This document shows positions 1 through 9,962 of a stretch of 64,000 bases of DNA, one piece after another (the first letter of the stretch is position 1; each line of letters opens with the position of its first letter). The notes under the pieces are model-generated. The model was not told the DNA's origin. It saw only the letters and a program-made list of their open reading frames with translations, and did no database searches. Origin of the DNA: Lasiosphaeris hirsuta (Eukaryota; Ascomycota; Sordariomycetes; Sordariales; Lasiosphaeriaceae); assembly GCA_030549175.1 (NCBI GenBank), contig JAUKUA010000005.1:496001-560000 (forward strand), given 5' to 3'. Both the position numbers and the translations under genes were made by a program.

Positions 1-1650
1 CTCAAAGCCACCAACAAAGTCGGCCGTCCCGTGGGCGTACGCCTCCCCCCCGCTCAACACCGCGCGCGCAGCCTCATCCCCAACGCTCCCCAGCAACGCC
101 TCGAACCGGTTCCCAAACACGGCCGCCGGAACCGCCACGGCCCAAATGGTCCCCACGCTCCGGATAAAGGCCCACGTCCCCGTGCTCAGCGCCACGTCTC
201 CCTCCCCCAGCTCGGCCTGTACCACCGGCAGCAGACATGCCATGGGCAGCCCGATGCCGACAGAAACAAAGATCTGGAAAAACACCCACGCTGTGGGGGA
301 GGATGTCGGGCCCAGGATGGAGGCGAGGCCGCAGCCGAGGGTGAGCAGCGCGAAGCTAGCGAGGTGGAGCGGCTTGTATCGGCCCGTCTTGGCCATGAGG
401 CCGCCGCCGAGGGCGGCCGAGGTAGGGAAGGTGAGGACGGTGGGGAGGAGGCAGACGCCGGCGCGGGTGGCGGAGGCGAGCAGGACGGACTGGAAGTAGA
501 GGGCGAAGATGTAGACGGTCCAGAGGCAGAGGATGGAGTGGAGGAAGGTGATGGCGAAGGCGGCGGCCGAGGTGCGGTTGGCGAAGAGCCGGAGCGGTAC
601 GACCGGGGAGCTGGGCACGGTCTCATAGAGGCCGAAGAGCGGGAGGAGGAGCAGGCCCGGGACCAGGGGGCCGAGGACCGGGGCCGAGGACCAGGCGTAG
701 CGCGTGCCGGCGTAGGTTGTCGCGTACATGATGAGGATGCAGGAGATGGTGAGGAGGGCGATGCCGATGTAGTCGAGGCGGGCCATCTTGGCCGTGAAGC
801 TGCTTTTCTCCGGGGTACCCGTGTGCAGGAAGAAAAACATGACGAGGAGGCAGACACCGCCGATGGGGAGGTTGATGTAAAACACCCATGGCCAGAGGCC
901 GTTTTGGGCCAGCGCGCCGCCAATCAGCGGCCCCAGCGCGGTGAAGACGCCGATGATGGCAAAGATCATGCCCAAAAACTTGGAGCGGTCGCGCATGGGC
1001 ACCAGATCGCTGATGATGATATCGACCATAATGTTGAGGCCGCCCGCGCCAACGCCCTGGACGGCCCGCGCCGCGATGAGCATGTTGCCGTTGTGGGCGC
1101 CCCCGCAGAGACCGCTCCCGAGCACGAAGATGGCGACGACTCCGATGAAGACCCATCGTCGGCCCCAGAGGTCGGAGAGCTGGGCGAAGAGGGGTTGGAA
1201 AACGGCTCTAGAAATGAGGAAATGAATTCAGTAGCCTCGGCCAATTTTGAGATGAGGTGCAGTGATTGATGTCTTGACTTACCCAGTCAGAAAGTAAATA
1301 TTGACGACCCAGATAAAATCGGGGCCTGTCTCGAGGTTTCTGGCGATGGTGGGCAAGGCCGTGGCAACTATCGAGCCGTCCAGAGCACTCAGCAGCGTGG
1401 CAGCCACCAAGCTGGCGTATATGATCCAGAACCGCCAGCCATAAGATACTTTCTCAGGATCGGATGGAGACTCGCCATCTTCTGGTGCAACCTGCTCGGC
1501 TCGTTGGCTGGCATCGGATTTTTTCTCCTCGTCCGTACTTTCAGAATTGGTCGGATGTTCTTCTGCCAGTGATGTCGACAACAAGACACCCGGTGAGTCT
1601 TTGCTTGGGTCGTTGGTTGCTTGTGCGGTGTGGGATGTGTCTGTTGCCAT
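1..1650 (-). CDS. MFS drug:H+ antiporter, DHA2-like (14-TM), 3' end outside window
   Basis: Probable plasma-membrane proton-coupled exporter of small toxic molecules. Two exons are visible: 1650-1283 and 1207-1, joined across a 75-nt GTAAGT...CTAG intron (1282-1208, phase 2), giving 525 codons that run off the left edge. After a hydrophilic N-terminus of about 70 residues comes the DHA2 motif LDGSIVATALPTIA (about 90-103). Motif A (SDLWGRR) spans the splice junction region, around residues 133-139. The motif-C stretch GPLIGGALAQN is followed by WVFYINLPIGG, characteristic of 14-TM DHA2 proteins. The ATG at 1650 was chosen because it opens the hydrophilic tail; an upstream GTG-type extension has no ATG. 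The substrate cannot be read from the sequence. It could serve an adjacent metabolite locus beyond the left edge. Confidence 0.9.
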
Positions 1651-2267
1651 GGTGGGTGGGTAGCGGTGGATGGGCGGGCACAAAGAGAGTCGGGAATGTA
1701 GTGTGCGGTGCTGATAAGAAGCTGTGCCTGTCCAAGACCAGACCAAAATAAGGCGAACTTAGATGCAACAAGATAACAAGAGAGAAATAACCGTGGCGCG
1801 GTACCCTACATCTTCATCAGGAACAAGCACCACAACTGATTGGCTCCTTGTGAAAAGAAAAGTACCGAGAAGAAACTGTGAGTCTGGTGCTTGTGATCCA
1901 AGTCGATTGGCCAATCCTGACTTGCACAATCTCAGCTCCGATTGGTCCTGATATCGGACTCGGAGTGACCCACTTGTCTCCGATTTGCTGGTTCCCACTC
2001 CGATTTCCGTGCTGCGCAGGTGCAGGCGCCACAGTCCGGGTCCCGGAGCCGGGATATAAGCCGAGACATAAGTCACTAGACCATTCTGCGCTGAAATCCC
2101 CATGTTGGTATGAAATCAGCACATGCCAAAGGTCTAGACCTAGCGCCTCAAAGCCTAGACTCCTAAGATCGCAGGTGGGGATCATTATCCCGGTGTCAAA
2201 ACTTCAGTCTCTGCAGTGTAGGCTTATGACGGCGGTGTCGCGGCATGATCTCATCAACTAAAGAAGC
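1651..2267. other. Intergenic region upstream of the MFS exporter
   Basis: No gene is recognised here. A TATA-like GATATAAG lies at 2053-2060, and several ATTGG/CCAAT pentamers occur between 1830 and 1970. The open frames on both strands lack family signatures and coding bias. This stretch probably holds the exporter promoter and the upstream flank of the tRNA gene. Confidence 0.5.
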
Positions 2268-2340
2268 GGCCCGCTGGCGTAATTGGTAGCGTGTCCGCCT
2301 CCAGAGCGGAAGGTTATCTGTTCAAATCGGGTGTGGGTCA
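2268..2340 (+). tRNA. tRNA-Trp (anticodon CCA)
   Basis: A 73-nt cloverleaf without intron. The acceptor stem 2268-2274 pairs with 2333-2339 (including G2:U71 and G6:U67), with discriminator A at 2340. The D arm is GCGT/GCGT around AATTGGTA. The anticodon stem TCCGC/GCGGA encloses loop CTCCAGA, with anticodon CCA at 2301-2303. The variable loop is AGGTT. The T arm ATCTG/CGGGT encloses TTCAAAT. All stems pair, but with an unusual number of G:U pairs, so a decaying copy is possible. CCA is not encoded. Confidence 0.88.
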
Positions 2341-2758
2341 TTTCCAATTCTTTTGCTCCATTTCGGATGGGGATACCATTTTGGTGGGTGGATATGGGAG
2401 TTCCGGTTGTTGTGCTACTTTGTTGACTACATGTAGCTAGACACTAGTTCCCCACCCCCGCTCCCTGGCGCTATTCCCTCGGGTCATGCATGAGAGACCA
2501 TCCTGGTTGTCCAAGGCATCGGAGGTTGGCTGTGATATTGGATGAGCAGCAACCAGGCTTCAATGTCGTGATAGTTATGATGCCGGGCCCAGGTAGGTGG
2601 TAGTTTGAACGAGCCATGTTATAGCTACCTACATAATAGAGCATGTGTTCCTCCCATGTTGCATTCAACTGGAACCCGTTACTATCACCGTCGCTGCCTG
2701 AGTCACTTGAACTCTGAATAACACCAAACCTTGCAGTGGCATTCCACTCTCAAAAGCT
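2341..2758. other. Intergenic region between tRNA-Trp and the Dal5-type transporter
   Basis: No gene is recognised. It presumably carries the promoter and 5' leader of the transporter gene that starts at 2759. The short open frames have no recognisable content. Confidence 0.5.
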
Positions 2759-4554
2759 ATGGCGGTCGTAACGGTCATCCCATCTCCTGAACCCGAACTA
2801 GAGTCCCCTAAGAAAAGAACGCTCCGGTCCTACATCTGGGACACCGACTCCCACCTCAAGAGCGATGCCGAAAAACGACTCTTGCTCAAGCTCGACCTCG
2901 CCATCCTGCTGACCAGCTGCTTTGGCTTTCTCATGAAGTTCCTCGACCAGATGAACATGACCAATGCTTACATCTCAGGCATGCGCGAGGATCTGTCCAT
3001 GTTTGGAAATGAGTACACTTACGCGGGGACCGCCTACACAGTGGGCTACGCCGTCATGCAGGTTCCCAGCACCCTCATCGTCCAGAAGGTGACGCCCGCC
3101 CTGTGGCTGGGTCTCATGGAGGTTGGATGGGGGATTTGGACCTTTGCGCAGGCCGGCATGACGAGCTCGACGCATCTTTACGTCTTTCGCTTTTTGGTCG
3201 GCCTGTTCGAGGCGTCCTTCTCGCCCGTCGTGCTGTATGTCATTGGGTCCTGGTATACTTCCAAGGAGCTGGGCAAGCGGGCAACACTCTTTCAGCTGAG
3301 CGCACCCATTGGTGCGTGCTTCTCGGGCTATCTCCAAGCGGCCGTTTATTCGAATCTGGATGGGGTCAATGGGCTTGCAGGGTGGAGGTGGCTTTATATT
3401 GTTTGTGGGGTATGTGCACCTTCAAAGTACCCCTTTTTCTGTCTGCCTGTATGCTAACAGTAGCGTTACTGATGGCAGATCATGACCGTCCCAGTTGGCC
3501 TGGCCACTTTCATCTTCTTCCCCAACACGCCATATAAGAAGAAGCCCTGGTTCCTCACCGAGGAAGAAAATGCCCTCGCCATCGCGCGTGTGCAGCGCCA
3601 GGGCATAGCGCCCCCGCGGCCAATTGCACTGGGCACTTTTAAGCGCATCTTCACTCGGTGGCGCTGGTACGCCTTTGTGGCGGGCTATGTTGTGAGTACC
3701 CCCTTCCCCACCCCTGAATCTCAAATTCTGACTGCGCGGATCAGCTCTACGGATGCTCAAGCATGGCGGGTGGTTTCTTTGGCATTTGGCTCAAGTCCGA
3801 AGGCTTCTCTGTCGTCCTTTCCAATGTGATCCCCACAGGCACCTGGATCATTTCGGGCTTTTGTCTCTTGGTCTGGGGCTATCTCTCGGATATTACGGAG
3901 AGCAGGTTTACCTGGATTTTTGTTGCTTTTGTAAGTCTCCCACTTGCATCGCGATGCACTTGGCATCATATCAGACCGCTGATTGTTCCCTTACAGATCC
4001 TCGGCCTCATTCCCAATGGAATCCTGGCGTTTTGGCCGGCCAGCGTGCCCCTGAAAGAGTTTGCGTTCTTGACCGTGGGCGTACAGCTTGTGCCCGGTAT
4101 CTTGTGAGCTTTTTTCTCCCGGGTCCCCATTGACATACAGGGGCAAATGGCTGACAGCCCGAAGCTTTGCCTGGGCCCACGAGGTTTGCCGCGACGATAA
4201 TGAAGAGCGGGCAGTGGTGGCGAGCAGCATGAATGGCATGTCCTATGTCATCCTTGCCTGGCTGCCCATTATCATTTTCCCCCAGACTATGGCACCCGAC
4301 TTCCGTAAGTCTGATTCGCATATCCTTTGTGGCACGCTCAAAGAGACTGAAAATGGCAACTAGGCTACGGATTTACCACGAGTTTTGGACTTTTGATTGC
4401 TGCGGCCTTTGCCGTCGTCCTCATTCAGCTGCTTGTCAAGCGGGACGAAAGACGCAAAGCTGAGGCAGGTCCGGCTGCTCAGCTCGAGGAGGCTTCTGGG
4501 TCGGAGAAGAAGCATAGTGGTGAGTATGTCGATGGCAAAGTTTCCTCTTTGTGA
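2759..4554 (+). CDS. MFS anion:cation symporter, Dal5/allantoate permease family
   Basis: Predicted 12-TM plasma-membrane permease for an organic anion. Exons 2759-3409, 3479-3691, 3745-3930, 3997-4103, 4141-4304 and 4364-4554 join in phase to 503 residues, normal for the family. Hallmarks are LDQMNMTNAYISGM (about 62-75) followed by GNEY, typical of Dal5-type N-termini, and in exon 5 the sequence AHEVCRDDNEERAVVASSMN, close to the family signature HEICRDDNEERA before TM10-11. The fifth intron (4104-4140) would be only 37 nt, but it is the only junction that keeps phase. An alternative last intron (4520-4572) would replace the C-terminus and end at 4655. Known members carry allantoate, nicotinate, pantothenate, biotin or, for yeast Soa1, sulfonates. 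The neighbouring SsuD-like gene makes a sulfonate substrate the most attractive inference. Confidence 0.9.
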
Positions 4555-4978
4555 GGGGTTATGGATTTTTAGGAGGTTCCACTGCGGACTCTTGTAGATT
4601 CGGCGGGGAATTTGTTCAGGTGCAGGGCTTCCATGGCGACTCGACAAATTCGTAAGTGGTGGCTGAGTTGATAGACGCCGGAATTACACGCTAGTATGCA
4701 ATGTCAGTATGCAGCGTAATAACTCCGGACCTAGTAGCCCGAATGAAGTGAAGCTGTTCGGGTTGCGTGACTGTGGGCATTGCTGGGATTGGCTGGCGAC
4801 GCAATCACACACGCCATTACCATTGCGTGATCCTCCAACAGTTGTCACAATCTCCATTTGTCATACAGCTTGGATCGCGAGATAAGAGACATAACTACCG
4901 CGTCTCATCCATAGCACATGACACGTTATCATAGCCATATTCGAAGTCAAAAACACAGCGTTGAAGCCAACCGCAATC
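4555..4978. other. Intergenic region between transporter and flavin monooxygenase
   Basis: No gene is recognised. It contains the transporter 3' flank (or the alternative last exon to 4655) and the promoter of the monooxygenase. A GATTGG and several GCGTGA/TCACGC-type words lie at 4760-4830. Confidence 0.45.
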
Positions 4979-6163
4979 ATGCCGACAGAATTCATCAGCG
5001 TCACTTTTCCCAATGCCTCGACCGAGCTCCACCCCATCCCCGGTCTCCCCACCATCGATCCCGATTACCTAGTTCGGTATGCGCGGGCCCTCGACGACTA
5101 CGAGTTCAACTACACCCTCGTGCCCTATGACTCGACCATCGCCGACCCCTTTACTGTGGGCGCAACCATTGCGGCCGTGACCAAAAACCTAAAAATCATC
5201 ATCGCCCTCCGCCCCAACACCCAGTACCCCACCGTAGCCGCCAAATCCCTCGCGACTCTGGACCAGCTAAGCAAAGGCCGTGTCGTGGTGCACTACATCG
5301 CCGGCGGCAGCGATGTCGAGCAGGCGCGCGAGGGCGACTACCTGACCAAGAAGGAGCGGTACGAGCGCATGGAGGAGCACATCCGCATCGTGAAGCGGGC
5401 GTGGGAGTCGCCCGAGCCGTTTGACTGGGACACCAAGTACTACAAGTTCACGGGCTTCCGCACCTTTGTCCGGCCCTACAACGGCCGGAGCATCCCCGTT
5501 TCCGTCGGGGGGTCCTCCGAAGACGCCTATCGTACGTCTCCCCCTTGATCACTAATCCCCTCCCATGGTCCGTTAAAACTAACCCCGATCCTAGGCGTCG
5601 GCGGCGCCCTCGGCGATATCTTTGGGCTCTGGGGCGAGCCGCTCAAGGACACACGCGAGCAAATCGACAAAATCTACGCGGCGGCGGCAGCGGCGGGCCG
5701 GCCCGAGGGCGACCGGCCCCGCATCTGGGTGTCGCACCGGCCCATCGTGGCCGAGACAGACGACCTAGCGTGGGAGAAGGCGCACCGCACGCTGGCCGTG
5801 CTCAAGAAGAACGCGCCGGCGGGCGGTGAGGGCAAGCCGGCGCCTGAGACGCCGCAGAATGTCGGCTCGCAGCGGCTGCTCGAGATCGCCAAGCGCGGCG
5901 ACGTCCAGGACCGCGCGCTGTGGTACCCCACGGCCACGGCGACCAACGCCAGGGGCGCGTCGACGGCCCTGGTTGGGTCGCCGCAGACGATTGCCGATTC
6001 CATCTTGGACTATGTCGGTATTGGTGCTGAGTTGATCTCAATCCGTGGCTTTGACAACCTCAATGATGCGATTGACTACGGGAGGTATGTCCTTCCAAAG
6101 GTGCGCGAGGCCCTGAAGAAAGAGGCCAATGGTCATTCCAATGGCGAGAACGGGGCTGCTTGA
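4979..6163 (+). CDS. Luciferase-like FMNH2-dependent monooxygenase, SsuD-like (alkanesulfonate monooxygenase type)
   Basis: Likely uses reduced FMN and O2 to cleave C-S bonds of sulfonates (giving aldehyde and sulfite) or a related oxidation. Exons 4979-5531 and 5595-6163 join at an R codon (phase 1) to 373 residues, close to bacterial SsuD (about 380). Signatures: LDQLSKGRVVVHYIAGGSD (95-112) with the following DYLTKKERYERMEE matches the SsuD segment around the flavin/substrate site; VSVGGSSEDAY (175-184) matches the phosphate-binding GGSS; and LVGSPQTIADSILDY...LISIRGFDNLNDAIDYGR is the conserved C-terminal half. ATG 4979 is preceded by CAATC; the frame extends upstream only to non-ATG codons. 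The C-terminus is an Asn/Gly/Ala tail. The family is bacterial in style and patchy in fungi. Which sulfonate, and which flavin reductase supplies FMNH2, is unknown. Confidence 0.9.
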
Positions 6164-6641
6164 TTACCTAGGGTGGGGATGTCCATTGTATTTTTGAGTC
6201 CTCCATTATGGTCAAGTTTCTTTCTTTTCGAAACCATTCAAGTCGTGATTGTGTACCATCTTGTCGAGATCTGAAAACCTGGAACCAAACTTATGCAGGA
6301 GTGAGATTGGCCGTATTTTGCCCCCTTGGCGTGCCTTTTGAACTAATAATGTCTGAAGGCGGAAGTAGAAGCTGCATAAAGAATTAGCAGATTTATTTAA
6401 TCTGTCTTTAACCGATTCGTCGTCCATCCTCGCATGTTAGCCGAGCCCCAAATACCAACTAAACGACTGTATATTTCATACGACACCTCTCATAGGCTAA
6501 GTTCATATTGCCGACATGTTCTTCGCGTGCCACTTCGCCAAGGTACGCATCGCCTGCTCATCTACGGCATCGCAGTCATGTGGCGACATTCGCGACATTC
6601 AAGTTTCCACTACTTTGAGAAGCACGATATCTTCCGCCAAC
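6164..6641. other. Intergenic region upstream of the UstYa-like gene
   Basis: No gene is recognised. It holds the 3' flank of the monooxygenase and the promoter of the UstYa-like gene. An open frame extends upstream of 6642 but lacks a better start. Confidence 0.45.
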
Positions 6642-7624
6642 ATGATGAACCCAACCGAAATAGACGATAACGAAAGCGAGCATGGCGGGCTTCTAACACA
6701 GACTGGAACACGGGACCCAAAACGAAACACGGACAACGTTTGGAAGCAATGGAAGGTCCGTGTGGCGCTGGTAGCTTGTTTGCTCCTTGGGTACATTGTC
6801 GGTATTATCTTTAGCAACATTATCGCATCAAGAGCAACTCTTTGCACCGCTGAAGGCAACGGACCTCCAGCCTTTGGTATGTTTCTCCATACCATCCGGC
6901 TACTGTGCCTGGGCTGACGAACCCTAGCCCCGACTAAGCCCGTTATGTTTGAGCCAAACACCACCTATGTCGACATTTTCGGGCAAGATAATGCAACAGA
7001 TGTAGCCTGGGCAAAACTCATTCCTGGTACGTCTCCTTTCGTCACTCTTTCTACGTCATACTGGAGCCGGCTACCCCGTCAAGCATCGCGGGTTAGCTGA
7101 TGAGCTTTTGCCCCTTGGTCCACTTTTACCTACTGCTTGTCAGTAGCGTTGCTAACGCAAATCAAGCGGGGAGAGGTTTCATTCAAATCAACCCTCAGGG
7201 CAACCCGATTCCGCACAGCGACTCTCCTAGCGAACTTTCGCAAACAAAAGTGGTATCCGTATTCCACCAAATACACTGCCTTGTTCGTCCCACCTGCATT
7301 CAACACACCCGTCTGGGACACTGACCGTCCAACCACTAGAATATGATACGCAGAAGCCTGTCGGCCTCGGTAGCAAACCCAACCGAGTTCCATTATCTTA
7401 TCCCGCAGCTCTACCGCCACTGGGACCACTGTTTTGATTATGTCCGGCAAGCGTTGATGTGTGCGGCTGATGCAACGCTGGAGAACTTAGAGACGAGGGC
7501 AGATGGGAAAACGTTGCTTGCCAGTGTGGATGGATGGGGCACAACGCACATGTGCAGGGACTATCAGGAGGTGGTGGAGTGGGCGGCGGCTCATCGTGCG
7601 ACGGATGAGGGGGGAATTGACTAA
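6642..7624 (+). CDS. UstYa-like oxidase (DUF3328)
   Basis: Membrane-anchored oxidase family first defined in ustiloxin biosynthesis, where members oxidise/cyclise peptide precursors. Exons 6642-6876, 6928-7026, 7167-7282 and 7340-7624 join in phase to 244 residues, the usual size. A single N-terminal TM helix (VRVALVACLLLGYIVGIIF) follows a hydrophilic start. The two diagnostic HxxHC motifs are present: HQIHC at 145-149 and HWDHC at 177-181, the second followed by FDYVRQALMCAADATLE, a classic family continuation. The second intron (7027-7166) ends at AAG just after a GCTAAC branch site, and the third uses a GTTCGT donor. ATG 6642 is preceded by CCAAC. Members usually sit beside a RiPP precursor or an NRPS. 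None is visible here, so the substrate is unknown and the gene may be a stand-alone relative. Confidence 0.9.
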
Positions 7625-7818
7625 GGTAATCATCGTATATCTAAGCTCTTCATATGCAAGATAAGATATAAACTAGAGGCTTTACTCCTATATCGCACAG
7701 CTACTACGAATCATTATAGACTACAGTGTATATATATATATATTGCTTTCTAAGGTAGGCAGTGCAGCAGAGGGCTTGCAGCAAGTAGAGCTACGGAGGG
7801 AGGCTCTGGAAAGACTAG
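7625..7818. other. Short convergent intergenic region with TA microsatellite
   Basis: Separates the 3' ends of the UstYa-like gene and the DUF6594 gene. It holds a simple (TA)n run at about 7729-7744 and nothing else recognised. Confidence 0.6.
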
Positions 7819-8836
7819 TTATTTACTAATCCCAGTTTGAAGAAATACTACAAGGACCGCAGAATACCTTTGAGAGAAGCTGGTCAGCATCATGTCGCTT
7901 CGTACTAGTGGAAAATGTGTCTGTAGACTTACCCGGCAGGGGCAGCAAGAATCTCAAATGGCCTCGATAAAGTCCCCCAGATGAGGATCGCCAAAAACAT
8001 GACGAAGAAAGCCGTGATAGTCGCCAGTCTCTGATACATGGTTTTCACAAAGGCAAGTATCCACAGCGGGGCGATGAGCATCGCTATAGCACTGACAAAT
8101 ACAATGACAGAAGCAAGCAAGTCGAGTTGCTCATCACTCCCCTGAAGCGTTCTTTGAAACGCCGCGCCGTTGGCATCTGGCGGTGGGGTTCTCACCAATG
8201 CCCCAAATAAGCCCCTAGTTGGAACAAAGATTTATTGCTCCGTCAGACGGCAAATAGCAGACTTTGGCGATTTTGCTAGGGTGATGAGGTCCGCGGCGTT
8301 GAATGATTCGGTCTCTTCGGGGCTGATGGGACCGTTGCTGTTAGCGAGCCAGGTCCTGATATTTCTGGTGCTTGCTTTCAGAGCTCTAGGCCGCGACGTT
8401 AGTTCCGAATATCGACAGAGCAACTCGTCTGCTATATACAATACAAGTCACGTCTCCTACTGTACGGGTAGATACCTTGGGAGGTACCCAGACATGAGAA
8501 CCTTGACTGACCATATTCAACGATTTTCCGGTGTAGCCTCTCCAGTATCTCCCTTCGCTCTAGCAAGTCTTTCCTTAGAGTTCCATTGTCCACATCCTTA
8601 GCATCCCGTTGGCTAAGGCATACATCAATCATGTCAAGTTCCTCTTCAATCTCGGCTACCTGGTCCTGTAGCATGAGGAGTCTGCAGTGTGCCCTGTCAA
8701 ACCTACGAAGCGCAAGAAAGTCGTCATCCGAGGACACATATTTTGCGAACTCCTTATATCCGATATACTTCCTGGGCGGGCTGTTGTCTGTCTAAGGCGT
8801 CGGAAAGCACCAAGTTATTGTCACGCCACTTACCAT
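7819..8836 (-). CDS. DUF6594 domain membrane protein
   Basis: Fungal family of unknown function with an N-terminal helical part and C-terminal TM helices. Five exons on the minus strand: 8836-8834 (the ATG alone), 8791-8512, 8431-8263, 8214-7933 and 7867-7819, in phase to 260 residues. The N-terminus reads GYKEFAKYVSSDDDFLALRRF, then the family pattern LLMLQDQVAEIEEEL, an ERREILERLHRKIVEYADELL segment, and AADLITLA before the membrane part. The C-terminus has at least two TM helices (VIVFVSAIAMLIAPLWILAF and TAFFVMFLAILIW) and ends YSAVLVVFLQTG, matching the usual YAAVLVVFVG-type tail. The 42-nt first intron directly after ATG and the third intron (8262-8215, GTCTGC donor) are the least certain. 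Members are often multicopy and found near incompatibility or secondary-metabolism genes. No enzymatic motif is visible. Confidence 0.82.
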
Positions 8837-9962
8837 GGCTTTAAATCCAACTCCTCTTGAGTGAGGCGCTAAGACTCAGTATCGGCACTTGCATGGTGAT
8901 TTTGGCTCTGTGCCATTTCTAGCGACTAGGCGGCAGCTCCTGGGTGGGTTTGCCGTTGTCCAAACTCGAAACTACTAAAGTAGTTGCCGCTTATTCTGAC
9001 GGAGGTCGAGATGAGCTGCAAGCTCCCCAAGACAGGGCTATAGATACCTATCTGTGGAGGCCTCAGTTACACGTGGCACCCATTGCATCCAGTTGCCTCT
9101 GGAAGTGCGAGCGTGTCGGCGCTAGCACACCCTGCATCGGGTCTAGTCGGGCACCAAAGCAAAGTTGAATGGCCTCAATGGAGGTCGGCAGGCAAGCGGC
9201 AGGCAAGCGGCAGGCAAATGGTACATACAGCCCACCTTCGGAATAGAGCCTGAGGAGTTAAAACCCCACACTTTAATTGACGCAAAGATTCAGAAGGTGT
9301 CACGACCATCTCTCGCCTCCCTCTCTTTCTCCTCACCATCCAAAAAAAAGAATAGCCCTAAACACTGTCTTGATAGGTGTTTCTTCGCAGGTAAGCCCTT
9401 AAGCACTAATAGCTAGCCCGTAGGGTAGCATCATGTGAATAGTGGGTTGATAACAGAAAAGGATATCCAGCCCCAGTCGGGCTGGGGTTCAACATCGAGC
9501 CGTAGCTCTGGTGCAACGACAGCAGCCCCGAGGCCCGGTACTAGTACAGTCAGTTCGCAAGGCAATTCTCGCTACGGCTCTAGCAACCATGTCGTCGTAT
9601 ACAGCTTCATGTCTATGAACGGCCACGATATTATTGTCGTGCATCACAAACATTTTGCTCCCAACGAACCAAGGTCATCAGATCAAGAGCGCTCCAGGTC
9701 ATCAAAAGCTGATTATAAACACTTTTAACCTTGTCTACGGCTAGGGTCTATTGAGATAAATGCAACCCTAAACAGGGAGTCTTCACTGTGCATTCTTTAG
9801 GTAGTCTTAGGCCTCCTTAAGATCGGCTCTGCAGTAGTAATATAAGAACTACCTACTGTTTTAATCGTTCCTCTACTAGACTGTATAGTTATTATTTAGG
9901 TGTCTAATTACTAAACTCCTATAGCATGATAGAATTGGAGGGGTATACATGCAGAGACTAAT
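8837..9962. other. Intergenic region with a small 11-bp tandem repeat
   Basis: No supported gene. At 9186-9218 an 11-mer CGGCAGGCAAG is repeated three times (last copy one base different). The open frame 9435-9728 is Ser-rich, starts without ATG and has no family signature. The part from about 9720 to 9960 is A/T-rich and lies 3' of the regulator gene. Confidence 0.5.

Noticed and set aside
186..1156. Long open frames antisense or out of frame to the MFS exporter
   Set aside because: GC-rich shadows (Ala/Arg/Ser/Pro runs); the true frame carries DHA2 motifs and correct intron phases.
9435..9728. Ser-rich open frame as a possible RiPP precursor for the UstYa-like gene
   Set aside because: No ATG at the start, no signal peptide and no repeated dibasic-flanked cores.
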